A DNA stretch of 60,746 nt. It comes from Anaerolineae bacterium. GTDB taxonomy: Bacteria > Chloroflexota > Anaerolineae > Promineifilales > Promineifilaceae. The notes beneath the pieces were generated by a model, which was not told where the DNA came from, searched no databases, and saw only the letters and a list, made by a program, of their open reading frames with translations. The DNA lies in contig WFSA01000107.1 of NCBI GenBank assembly GCA_015486215.1, positions 1 through 60,746 of the forward strand. The letters run 5' to 3'. Both the position numbers and the translations under genes were made by a program. Positions 37,727-46,797 of the stretch are shown here, piece by piece; positions within the stretch are counted from its first letter, which is position 1; the number at the start of each line of letters is the position of its first letter.

Positions 37727-37838
37727 GTATCTTCTCAATAAATCGTGGATAAGGCTTGACAAATTTCATCAGCACTTTATTTTACACGAGTACCATTAGG
37801 AAAATTTGTCAAGTCTCCCCAGAATACTGAGAAGATAC
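37727..37838 (+). mobile_element. Family A element with intact target duplication
   Basis: 112 bp, ends GTATCTTCTCA and TGAGAAGATAC. The perfect 8-bp duplication CATTAGGC lies at 37719-37726 and 37839-37846. It separates two sensor genes and abuts the start codon of the downstream one. The rest of the gap (37847-37988) has only a decayed repeat. Confidence 0.93.
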
Positions 37839-37988
37839 CATTAGGCCATTTCAGATAAATACTTATTTGTGTAAGTGGTCACCCTCTCTCATTATTTGTA
37901 CATTGATTACATGGATGAACACAGATAAAAGCAAAAAATCAGTGTCGTCAGCGCATCAGTGTCCCATTTTAGCTGAGGGTGTTAGTAA

Positions 37989-40900
37989 TTACTCTTTCTG
38001 CTCATTCATATCGCCTATACGGACAAAAGCGTGAGAAGCACCCAATGCTTGTGTAAGTACTCGCGCCGTTGTCTTTAATACTGCCTTTACATCGGTAGCT
38101 TTGCCAATTTCAGCGGTGATTTCACGGGTCAATTGCTCGCGTCGTGCGCGTGCCTGCGCTTTGGCGAATAAATGCAGATTCTCCAGAGCTAATCCCACAT
38201 GGTTGGCAATACCATATAGTAATGAAACATCATCTTCTGTAAAATTATGGAATTGATAATTTTGTACTGACATCACACCGATAGTTTTTGTACCTGCCTT
38301 TAGCGGGATGAATGCCATGTTAGACGGCCGTTTCCCCTCATCCTCACCATCAGCTAAAATCAGATGGTGATCATCTGTCTCACTGTCCCAGAATTGCTCT
38401 GGTGTATAATTTACACAAATTGGCTTGCCGATTTGCCACACCTCCACCGTCTCTAATGCGCTGTCAACACCCATCGGCTCTGGCTGGTGCATCTCTCCAT
38501 TATCATAGAAATAGGGGAAGGTGAAATAGTTATGGGCATCATCATAAATAGCGATAAAGAACGTATCGGTAACAACTGCACGGGCAATTTGTTCATGGAC
38601 AGATCCGAACAACTCGCTCTCATCAACCTGTTGTGAGACGACTTGTGCCACTTCATTGATAACTGCCAACTGTTCAACACGCTTATCTAGCTCTTGACGG
38701 CTTAACTCTGTTGTTTCTAACAACCGCGCCCGTTCCAACGCAGCCGCAATTTGGTCTGCGGCTGCTGCTAATAACGCTTGTTGTTCATCTGTCAACGGCT
38801 CGCCAGATGGGTTTCGCGCATTCAAGCCGCCGATTGCGGCTCCTCGCACTGTTAGTGGGGAGTGGACGGCCGTTTTGTCCATAATACCATCCCCGTTCAC
38901 ACCATCCTTAATCGCCTGCACGCCGCGATATTGATTAAATAGATACCCTTGCACCGCTTCTTTCTGTTCATCAGCAAACGCTTTCCAATCTTCACGAGAC
39001 ACCCTTTGTTGCAATTGGGTCAATTCAGCTAACGCCTCTTGTACTTCTTGATATTGGTCTATGTTCCGTAATGCAGCCGCAAGCTGTGATGCCAATGCCG
39101 TCTGCACATCAATATCTACCTCTGTAAAATAATTTGATTCATCGGCATATAAATTGAGAATGCCAAGCAATTCGCGGCCAACACTCAAAGGAACAGCCAG
39201 CATAGCGCGGGTATTGGGCAGCGTGTCCATCATTATATGCTCTGCTTTCAAAGAGAGATCGTTAACAATTATCGCTTTACGCTGATATGCAGCACGAGAA
39301 ATAATACATGCCTTTTCATTTACCATTACTAGTCGGGCAGACTCGATGGGAGGATGCTTCTTGGGAGTGGAAACGGCCGTTAGTCGCAATGTCCCCGTCT
39401 TTTCATGCAGTAAGAAAATCCGCACATGATAGAGATCGAATTGCTCCTTTATCTCATCAACCACAAATTGCAACAATGCGCTGCGTTCCATCATTCCAGA
39501 TGCCGCACGACTGATCTCGGTCACAATTTGCAGCTCGTGTACCCGTTTACTTGAGACATTTGCCATCCGTTTACGCACGATCACATTTGCCAACAGATTT
39601 GTAAACAGATTTAGTAACTCTGGCTCATAAGATTGCATCGGCCGTTGATGCAGTAAATTATCTACAGCTAACCAACCAAGCGGTTTTTCTTCATAGTATA
39701 GAATTGTCACTATACTCCAGCCTCGCCCAACAACCTTACCATCATAAAATAAATCCGTGTCTACCCTGACTTGCCGCCGCTGTTTTGCTTGCAAAAGCGG
39801 CTCTACCCATGACCCTGCAATACGGATCGGCCCCATTTGTTCAGATTCATTTTGCACAATACCATCTACATCTACGCCAACAGTACCAAACATAACGGTA
39901 TTATCGGCATCAAATAGCCATAATCCTAACCTGTCGAACCCAAGAAGTGAGCGACCTAGCTCAATCGCCTGCCTATAAATATCATCTAACGTTTCTGTAT
40001 TGCCTAATGTTGTGCCAATTTCATGTAAGCGTGTCAACTTCTCTTGGAAATCGCGGGCGGCTTGTTCACTACTTTGCAAAGCAGCGGCGGCAGCATGGCG
40101 TATTGTCATATCGCGCATAGTGATGTTGAAGCCGACTACTTTACTGTCCATATCATAATTGATACCCACAGTTTCTTCAACGGTGATCCATGAGCCATCT
40201 ATACTGCGTAATGCTGTTTCTCTAACCCACTGCCCATGTTCTATGGCAAAGGACAGCCCCACTGTTATAAGATTGTCTGCATCTACCGGTGTATAAAAAT
40301 CGGTGCGGTTCATTTTACTAACATCATGATCGGCAGCCAGTCCCATCATCGCTAAACCAGATGGATTAATATAGGTTACTTTTCCATCTATCGTTCCCAC
40401 ACCAATGAAATCGGGATGATTTTCTACGATACCAGCTAATAATTGCGCCCGCTCGGCTAATCGTTGACTTTCAATAGTCACAGATAAGATATTGGCTAAC
40501 TGACGTACAAAACCAATATCTACAGAGTTGAGAAAATTTTCTCTTGTGCTGCCGATATTGAGTACGCCAAACGCATTGGCACCGACAGATAAGGGGGCTA
40601 AGATAACGCTTTTGATATTATTTGCCTGCCAATAGGTGTAATCGGGACAATCGATTAATGGTTGTTTATTGGGGAAGCACATGAGCTTGTTCTCACGAAT
40701 AACTACACCCGCCACCGTTTCATCAATAGGTATAGATGTTCCCGCAGACATCACATTCTCTATACCGCTTACAGACATAATGTTTAATTTAGTTCCAGAT
40801 GGAGATAGGTTTAATATAGAAACTCTATCTGCGTGCATCATTTCCATGATGTGTATTTCAGCGATGCGATATACATCTTCCAAATCGGCAGCTATGGTTA

Positions 40901-43259
40901 ATGATGTACTCAACTCGTTTAATAAGGATAGGTTGCGCGATTGTTGCTCGCTGATGGTCAATGTTTCAGCCAGCTTCAACTGTTGTTGTTCCGCACGCTC
41001 AAATGTGCGGGCATTTTGGAGCGCGAGCGCGGTTTGGGCGGCAATAGCTTGCAGGAGATTGACTGTATCCTCGTTAAAAACATGAACAGTGTCATGTTGA
41101 ATATCTAAAATACCCAACACCCGATCTCCAATAGAGATGGGGACACCAATTTCGCTTTTTGTATGGGGCAGGTTGGCATTGTATAACCAGCCAGTATCTT
41201 GCATTACATTATCAATCAAAACGACTTCATTGTTCATTGCCGCACGACCAATAACACCCTCTCCCATCCGTATTTTATGCCCGGCAAGCAACATTTTTTG
41301 CCCAACTTTGCCGCTTCCGCTATGCAGCACAAGGTATTCCCCTTCTTCATCAAGCAAAAGCAGTTGAGCATGATAATAGCCAAAGGCGTTGACCATCTGT
41401 TGCACAACTTCGTCAACCAATGCTTCTACAGATACGATCGTGGAGAGGGTGCGGCTGACATCGAAGCTGGTTGTCAATACATGTGTACGACTAGCGACAC
41501 GCTCTTCTAATGAGCTGATGGAACTGCGTAATTGATCGGTCATGCTGTTAAAAGCGATAGCTAATGTGCCGATTTCATCTTTTGTTTCGACAGCAGCATA
41601 TTGATTGATATTCCCTTTAGCGATGGAAACGGCCGTTTCTGTTAAATGATCAATTGGTTTTGTAACCAATCCAGCCATATATGCTGTAATCAGACCGCCA
41701 GCCACTACCGCAATGATGCCTAATACCAAACTGGCACGTTTCAATGTTTCAACTGACTCAAATGCCTCCGTGTACTCTTGTTGTGCCACCATACCCCAAT
41801 TTAGGTTATCCAATGTTGACAGATCTCCCTCTGTAGTCAGGCGGGAGAACATAAGTGCATAACGCACTGTGTTGATATTAGTAATCAATAGATCATCGGG
41901 GGAAGAGATTATCTGATTGACAATATCTATATTAATAAGCGGTGGCTGTAATTCAACAGTGCCACTTGCGGCATCAAAGATCGCTGCTTGACCGTCAAAA
42001 AGAAACTCTATCGTCCCTGTCTCCTCAAATTGATGTGACAAAGCAAGCAAAATCCTCAGATCATATGATGTATACAAAACACCGATAATATCGCTTCTAT
42101 CATCTGTATAAATTGGTACGGCAATAGGGATAACGAGTATATTATTATGATCGTAGATTGGCTGCCCGATATAAACAGAACCGTCGCCATTGTTGTAAGC
42201 CGCTTGCCACCATATTGTATCTCTGTAGGTATATTGGTCTGGTATATAGGTGGCTCCAACCAAGCCGCCATACTTATCAGCTGCCAGTATATTCAAATGA
42301 TCGTTAAAGGTTTCTTGGAATGCGGTTAATGTATGGGATGCGGCACTATCTGTAATATACTCCTCCAATATCTGCCGCCCGTCCTCGTCAGCCCATTGTG
42401 CTTCTAGCTCGTCAATTGCTGCCAATGCGTATTCTGGCTCCCCATACTCAGCGGTTTGATTTTGCACTAGAACATGCAAAAAGCGATCTAAGCTCAACGC
42501 TCTCAATACTTGAACTTGTTGGGTTAATAGTTTTACGGCCGTCTCGCTTACTGAATGGGTGGTGAACTCCATATTAATAGCCAACTGTTTTGCTAAGGTA
42601 TTATAAGCGATGTCCCGTGCCTGCCGTACTACTAATCCAATAGTAAGTATAAGTAGCAATGCTGAGATAAATGTCAATTTCCCCCGTAAGGTGTAGTGAG
42701 AAAATTGCACAAAAGTTGCTATTAAAGAGAGCGAAAAAATAATAAATGTAGCTGTGTATATAATGGCCGCATCAGCAGTATATAATGCGGCACGTGGAGC
42801 AACCCATGGCAAACTAGCCCAATAAAGATCAAGCAGGACAATCAAGATTCCCGTTACAATAACGGCGAAGATCGCTTTGTTTGCCTGTTTTGGCGGCCAA
42901 AATTGAGTGATGATAAGGGGGATGATACTGGTAAAAGCAAATGTGATTGGTAATCCAACACCTGAAAATCCAACCGTTAAATAAATATCAAAAGCAAAAG
43001 CTGTAACAGCCATCAAGGAAACACCTTGTACATATGCCCCTTTTCTAACAAGTATTACAGCAGCAAAAAGGATAGCCGAAGCAACCAATCCGATGACGGG
43101 TTCGATCCAGCTTGTGCCAATGGATAGTGACCACGCTAAATCCAGCAAAACAGCAATTGTGGTTGCTACAGCCAGAATGGTAAGGGTTAGTACCCCCCAT
43201 TGCTTCTGTTTTTCTCGGTATTCTAACTCTTGTGATAGTTGCGATTCAACTGTTGTCAT
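37989..43259 (-). CDS. Membrane dCache/HAMP/PAS/multi-GAF sensor without kinase
   Basis: 1756 residues. About six membrane segments (residues 20-190) precede a further segment near 195-215. An extracellular double-Cache domain follows (about 220-500; TYIPDQYTYRDTIWWQAAYNN is its ligand-pocket region), then a segment at 505-530, HAMP (530-580) and a signalling coiled coil. The cytoplasmic part holds GAF (about 600-760), GAF (775-930), PAS (940-1055), GAF (1075-1215), GAF (1235-1395), a REGW module (1415-1515), GAF (1530-1690) and the truncated GAF tail. No output domain. Family A elements flank the gene on both sides. Confidence 0.88.
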   Translation of the reverse strand: MTTVESQLSQELEYREKQKQWGVLTLTILAVATTIAVLLDLAWSLSIGTSWIEPVIGLVASAILFAAVILVRKGAYVQGVSLMAVTAFAFDIYLTVGFSGVGLPITFAFTSIIPLIITQFWPPKQANKAIFAVIVTGILIVLLDLYWASLPWVAPRAALYTADAAIIYTATFIIFSLSLIATFVQFSHYTLRGKLTFISALLLILTIGLVVRQARDIAYNTLAKQLAINMEFTTHSVSETAVKLLTQQVQVLRALSLDRFLHVLVQNQTAEYGEPEYALAAIDELEAQWADEDGRQILEEYITDSAASHTLTAFQETFNDHLNILAADKYGGLVGATYIPDQYTYRDTIWWQAAYNNGDGSVYIGQPIYDHNNILVIPIAVPIYTDDRSDIIGVLYTSYDLRILLALSHQFEETGTIEFLFDGQAAIFDAASGTVELQPPLINIDIVNQIISSPDDLLITNINTVRYALMFSRLTTEGDLSTLDNLNWGMVAQQEYTEAFESVETLKRASLVLGIIAVVAGGLITAYMAGLVTKPIDHLTETAVSIAKGNINQYAAVETKDEIGTLAIAFNSMTDQLRSSISSLEERVASRTHVLTTSFDVSRTLSTIVSVEALVDEVVQQMVNAFGYYHAQLLLLDEEGEYLVLHSGSGKVGQKMLLAGHKIRMGEGVIGRAAMNNEVVLIDNVMQDTGWLYNANLPHTKSEIGVPISIGDRVLGILDIQHDTVHVFNEDTVNLLQAIAAQTALALQNARTFERAEQQQLKLAETLTISEQQSRNLSLLNELSTSLTIAADLEDVYRIAEIHIMEMMHADRVSILNLSPSGTKLNIMSVSGIENVMSAGTSIPIDETVAGVVIRENKLMCFPNKQPLIDCPDYTYWQANNIKSVILAPLSVGANAFGVLNIGSTRENFLNSVDIGFVRQLANILSVTIESQRLAERAQLLAGIVENHPDFIGVGTIDGKVTYINPSGLAMMGLAADHDVSKMNRTDFYTPVDADNLITVGLSFAIEHGQWVRETALRSIDGSWITVEETVGINYDMDSKVVGFNITMRDMTIRHAAAAALQSSEQAARDFQEKLTRLHEIGTTLGNTETLDDIYRQAIELGRSLLGFDRLGLWLFDADNTVMFGTVGVDVDGIVQNESEQMGPIRIAGSWVEPLLQAKQRRQVRVDTDLFYDGKVVGRGWSIVTILYYEEKPLGWLAVDNLLHQRPMQSYEPELLNLFTNLLANVIVRKRMANVSSKRVHELQIVTEISRAASGMMERSALLQFVVDEIKEQFDLYHVRIFLLHEKTGTLRLTAVSTPKKHPPIESARLVMVNEKACIISRAAYQRKAIIVNDLSLKAEHIMMDTLPNTRAMLAVPLSVGRELLGILNLYADESNYFTEVDIDVQTALASQLAAALRNIDQYQEVQEALAELTQLQQRVSREDWKAFADEQKEAVQGYLFNQYRGVQAIKDGVNGDGIMDKTAVHSPLTVRGAAIGGLNARNPSGEPLTDEQQALLAAAADQIAAALERARLLETTELSRQELDKRVEQLAVINEVAQVVSQQVDESELFGSVHEQIARAVVTDTFFIAIYDDAHNYFTFPYFYDNGEMHQPEPMGVDSALETVEVWQIGKPICVNYTPEQFWDSETDDHHLILADGEDEGKRPSNMAFIPLKAGTKTIGVMSVQNYQFHNFTEDDVSLLYGIANHVGLALENLHLFAKAQARARREQLTREITAEIGKATDVKAVLKTTARVLTQALGASHAFVRIGDMNEQKE

Positions 43260-43278
43260 AATCTATTACCGTGTCAGG

Positions 43279-43390
43279 GTATCTTCTCAATAAATCGTGG
43301 ACAAGACTTGACAAATTTCATCAGCACTTTATTTTACACGAGTATCATTAGGGAAATTTGTCAAGTTTCCCTAGAATACTGAGAAGATAC
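43279..43390 (+). mobile_element. Family A element between sensor genes
   Basis: 112-bp copy with exact GTATCTTCTCA ends and a few internal changes (GGGAAATTTG, TTTCCCTAG). No target duplication is left, so it is older than the copies at 37727 and 51249. It fills the gap between two sensor genes. Confidence 0.9.
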
Positions 43391-43404
43391 ATGAATAGGG
43401 TGTA

Positions 43405-46400
43405 TTACTCTTCCACCTCGTCTAAATAGGCAAATATCTCTAATCCCATTGCCTGACCGACTTCTTTAACTGCCGTTTTCAATACCGATTCGACATCAAC
43501 AGTGTTGTTTACACGATTTGTAATTTCGCGCAATGTATGTTCATGCCCTGCCCGTTTTTCTGTTTCATCCAACAAATTACGATTTTCAATAGCGACAGTA
43601 GCTTGTACACCAAATGCTGTTAACAACTCTACCTCTGCTTGTGTAAAATCGGGTTGATTAAGTTGGTTAGTAATGGTCAATGTCCCTAAAATATCGTCTT
43701 GATAAATCAGCGGCACAACGAGTATAGAGCCGATATTGCGGCTCAATCTATATTCATGTGCAAAGACAGTTTCGCGCTCATCACGTGTAAATTTAGGAAC
43801 AAATGCAGTCTCTTTTTCGCGCAATGCCCATCCGCTTAACCCATCCCATATATCTTCAAACTGAATATCTAGATCGGTTCTTTTGCGCTTTTCACCGCCA
43901 GAAACTATATGTGTAATTATCTCTTTTTCCATATCACATAATAGCAACAGGGTGTTGTGTGCATGGATAGAGTTAGCTGCGCTGTCAGCAATTGTCTGTA
44001 ACAACTCTCTATTATTATCAATGGTCGGCAATATACGTCCGATGTCATAAAGTGTTTCTGTCTGATGTCGGCTGAGTTCTGTCTCTTCAAATAGGCGTGC
44101 TCGCTCCAATGCTTCTGCCACCTGTTCCGAAATAGAGTCTAATAATGAGAGATCGTCATCAGAAATATCCCTTCCATCCACTTTAACATTAATGCCGCCA
44201 ATTGCAGTGCCACGGACAGTCAGTGGAACGGTAATTGTCTCATCATTGGTACGCGCTTCTATCGTGTCATTTGGGTTGATAGCTGTTATTTTTCCATGAA
44301 CGGCCGTGTACCCTGTCATATCCCGATTTGCAGAAGTCAAAAATGTCTGCCAGCCTTCATATGAGGAGATACGCTGCAAAATACCCAAATTCTGCAATGC
44401 TGTCTGCGTCTTTTCATACTGTTGTGCATTTTGCAATGCTATCCCGATCTGTGTTGCCAATGTTATGTAAACAGAAATGGCTTCATCATCAAAATGGGCA
44501 ACCTTATCTGACTGAATATCCAATACTCCCATCAACTGCTCACCAACAATCATCGGAACAGTCAACTCAGAACGTATATCTGGAAGCAATGGGTGAGACA
44601 AGAAGGCGGCTTCTGTACGTACATCATTAACGATTACACCTCGTTGCTCGCGTGCGGTTTTGGCTGCAACGGACCCCATATTGCTCATGCCGATAATAAT
44701 CTTCTGCCCTGCCGCCATACGACGACCAATCTCGCCGGATCCAGCAACAGAAAGTAAATCTTGGGATTTCTCATCTATCAGAAAAACATGGACATGATAC
44801 AGGTTAAATCGTTTCTCGATCAAATTGACAACGGTTTGTAAGAGTTCTTGCGGATCGAGAATAGAGGCAACGGTCGTTCCCGCCTCAGCCACAATTTGCA
44901 ACTCATCAGCGCGTGTCTGTACTTGAGTAAGAAGCATCCGTGTTTCCAAATACGACGTGATACGATGAGATACACTACTAATCCAGATTTTGTCATCTTC
45001 TTCAAACTGCCGATCTGACTGATACGCCACTATAAGCTGTCCTGCATACTCATCCTGAACGCGCAACCCTTCAATAATATGGGTTTGTGTTTGTATGGCA
45101 GTGGCATCCCCATAAATTTGTCCTTCATAAAGGATAGCGGCCAAAGGATTATCCACATTACTCATCGCTTGTGGAATACGTGCCGCTGTCCATTCCAAAA
45201 ATGGCACTATTTGCGGCATCTCTTCAATTTTGCGCCCAATGGCATTAAACAAGTTAAGCTGCGCCACTCGCCCTGCCAGCTCAAGTTCAACCTCTTTCAT
45301 GTCGGTCACATCAGTAGATATGCCAGCGACTGCATAAACCTCTCCTTTCTCATCGAATAAGGGGAATTTAACAGAAATATATGTATGTATTCCATCAGAA
45401 TGGGGAACTTTTTCTTCATAAGAGAGAGAGTCCTGACGATCTAAAACATCAAGATCGGATCGACGCATGGCATTAGCAGCGTCTACAGAGAAGATGTCAT
45501 GATCAGTTTTTCCTTTAATCTCTTCATTGCTAATCCCAAATATATTTTCATACTGCTTGTTTACAAGTAGGTATTTACCATCCACCTGTTTGATATAAAT
45601 TACAGCCATCGCATTATTAATCACGCTAGAAAATAATGTCTCGCTATGATACAACAATGCGTCTGCGGCTTGTTGACGCTCGGCTAATAGATGTGCATTA
45701 TCAATAGCGATGGCGATCTGACTGCCCATCGTCTCGAAAACAGATAGATGGCTTTCATTAAATGTGCCAATCTGGGTATGCTGTATATTCAAAATGCCTA
45801 GTATGCGATCACCAACTAGCAAGGGGACAACGATCTCTGATTTAGCTTGCTGCCACGCTTCTACAACGGCCGTGTCTGAGTCCCATACCGTTCGTTTTTC
45901 CAAAACGGCCGTTGTTTGACTAGAGTTGATCATTAACGGAATCTGACGCATCCATTCAGGAATGCGCTCCTTAATTTCCCCCGCCACCGCGTGTAAAATT
46001 AATGCATCCTCAGATTCTGATACACTTTCCAACAGATAAATTTGTGCCTGATACAAATCATACTGCTCACAGATTGTATCCACACTATTTTGCATCAATT
46101 TTTCAATATCAAGGCTACGTGCCGCATAACTGCCAATTTTAGCCACATTCTGCAAATCGCGGAGCCGCCTTTTAGCTTCTATATCCAAATTCACCGTTAG
46201 CAATTCTAATTCACGACTGCGTGACTCGGCCAATTGGCGAATACGTATAAGGTTAGAGACACTTACATACTCTATGCTAATACCAACAATAAATAGGATT
46301 GTCCATGTTAATGCTGAAGTGTAAGGTAAACTTAGCTCTATGGTGATCAATTTAACAACTTGTAAATAAGCGAATACCCAAACAGAAGCAGCACTCAATC

Positions 46401-46797
46401 CTGTAAATAATAGAGCAGCACGCCAACCCAACAGTAATGCGGCGACAATAATAATAATTAAGTAGAAGGCAGGATTATGCCCGCTGACCCCGCTTAAAAA
46501 CCATGTCTCTGCAGTTATGTGTAAAAACACCAGCGAAATAAACAAGAAACTAGTCAACTGCGTATATCCTAATCGCAATATAAAGACAAGCACGATATTA
46601 AGCAGTGTAAAAAAGAATAGAATCGTACTCGTTGCTGAGAATAAACTGATGCTCTTGTCAAATAGGGCACCAACAAGGCCGGCAGTAGAGCTAATTATGG
46701 CAACAAACAAAAAGCCATTCAGCAGAGTGATCTTACGCGCTTCTTCCTCATCTCCCATAATGGGCAAAACAATAAGAGATTTTATCTTATCAATCAT
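43405..46797 (-). CDS. Membrane GAF/PAS multi-domain sensor without kinase
   Basis: Start at ATG 46797 (MIDKIKSL), overlapping the previous gene by 8 bp; the longer frame to 46848 runs back into it. The N-terminus has six membrane segments (about 25-190), with no large periplasmic domain, so the sensor may respond to the membrane itself. The cytoplasmic part has GAF (about 210-375), PAS (385-510; VDGKYLLVNKQYENIFG), a weak GAF (515-630), GAF (640-800), a REGW module (815-915), GAF (925-1080) and the truncated GAF tail (REITNRVNNTVDVESVLKTA, about 1090-1109). No transmitter or effector domain is visible. Confidence 0.88.
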   Translation of the reverse strand: MIDKIKSLIVLPIMGDEEEARKITLLNGFLFVAIISSTAGLVGALFDKSISLFSATSTILFFFTLLNIVLVFILRLGYTQLTSFLFISLVFLHITAETWFLSGVSGHNPAFYLIIIIVAALLLGWRAALLFTGLSAASVWVFAYLQVVKLITIELSLPYTSALTWTILFIVGISIEYVSVSNLIRIRQLAESRSRELELLTVNLDIEAKRRLRDLQNVAKIGSYAARSLDIEKLMQNSVDTICEQYDLYQAQIYLLESVSESEDALILHAVAGEIKERIPEWMRQIPLMINSSQTTAVLEKRTVWDSDTAVVEAWQQAKSEIVVPLLVGDRILGILNIQHTQIGTFNESHLSVFETMGSQIAIAIDNAHLLAERQQAADALLYHSETLFSSVINNAMAVIYIKQVDGKYLLVNKQYENIFGISNEEIKGKTDHDIFSVDAANAMRRSDLDVLDRQDSLSYEEKVPHSDGIHTYISVKFPLFDEKGEVYAVAGISTDVTDMKEVELELAGRVAQLNLFNAIGRKIEEMPQIVPFLEWTAARIPQAMSNVDNPLAAILYEGQIYGDATAIQTQTHIIEGLRVQDEYAGQLIVAYQSDRQFEEDDKIWISSVSHRITSYLETRMLLTQVQTRADELQIVAEAGTTVASILDPQELLQTVVNLIEKRFNLYHVHVFLIDEKSQDLLSVAGSGEIGRRMAAGQKIIIGMSNMGSVAAKTAREQRGVIVNDVRTEAAFLSHPLLPDIRSELTVPMIVGEQLMGVLDIQSDKVAHFDDEAISVYITLATQIGIALQNAQQYEKTQTALQNLGILQRISSYEGWQTFLTSANRDMTGYTAVHGKITAINPNDTIEARTNDETITVPLTVRGTAIGGINVKVDGRDISDDDLSLLDSISEQVAEALERARLFEETELSRHQTETLYDIGRILPTIDNNRELLQTIADSAANSIHAHNTLLLLCDMEKEIITHIVSGGEKRKRTDLDIQFEDIWDGLSGWALREKETAFVPKFTRDERETVFAHEYRLSRNIGSILVVPLIYQDDILGTLTITNQLNQPDFTQAEVELLTAFGVQATVAIENRNLLDETEKRAGHEHTLREITNRVNNTVDVESVLKTAVKEVGQAMGLEIFAYLDEVEE

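Noticed and set aside
37722-37775. Longer N-terminus of the GAF sensor
   Set aside because: The extra codons come from the family A element; the same peptide is read from other copies of the element.
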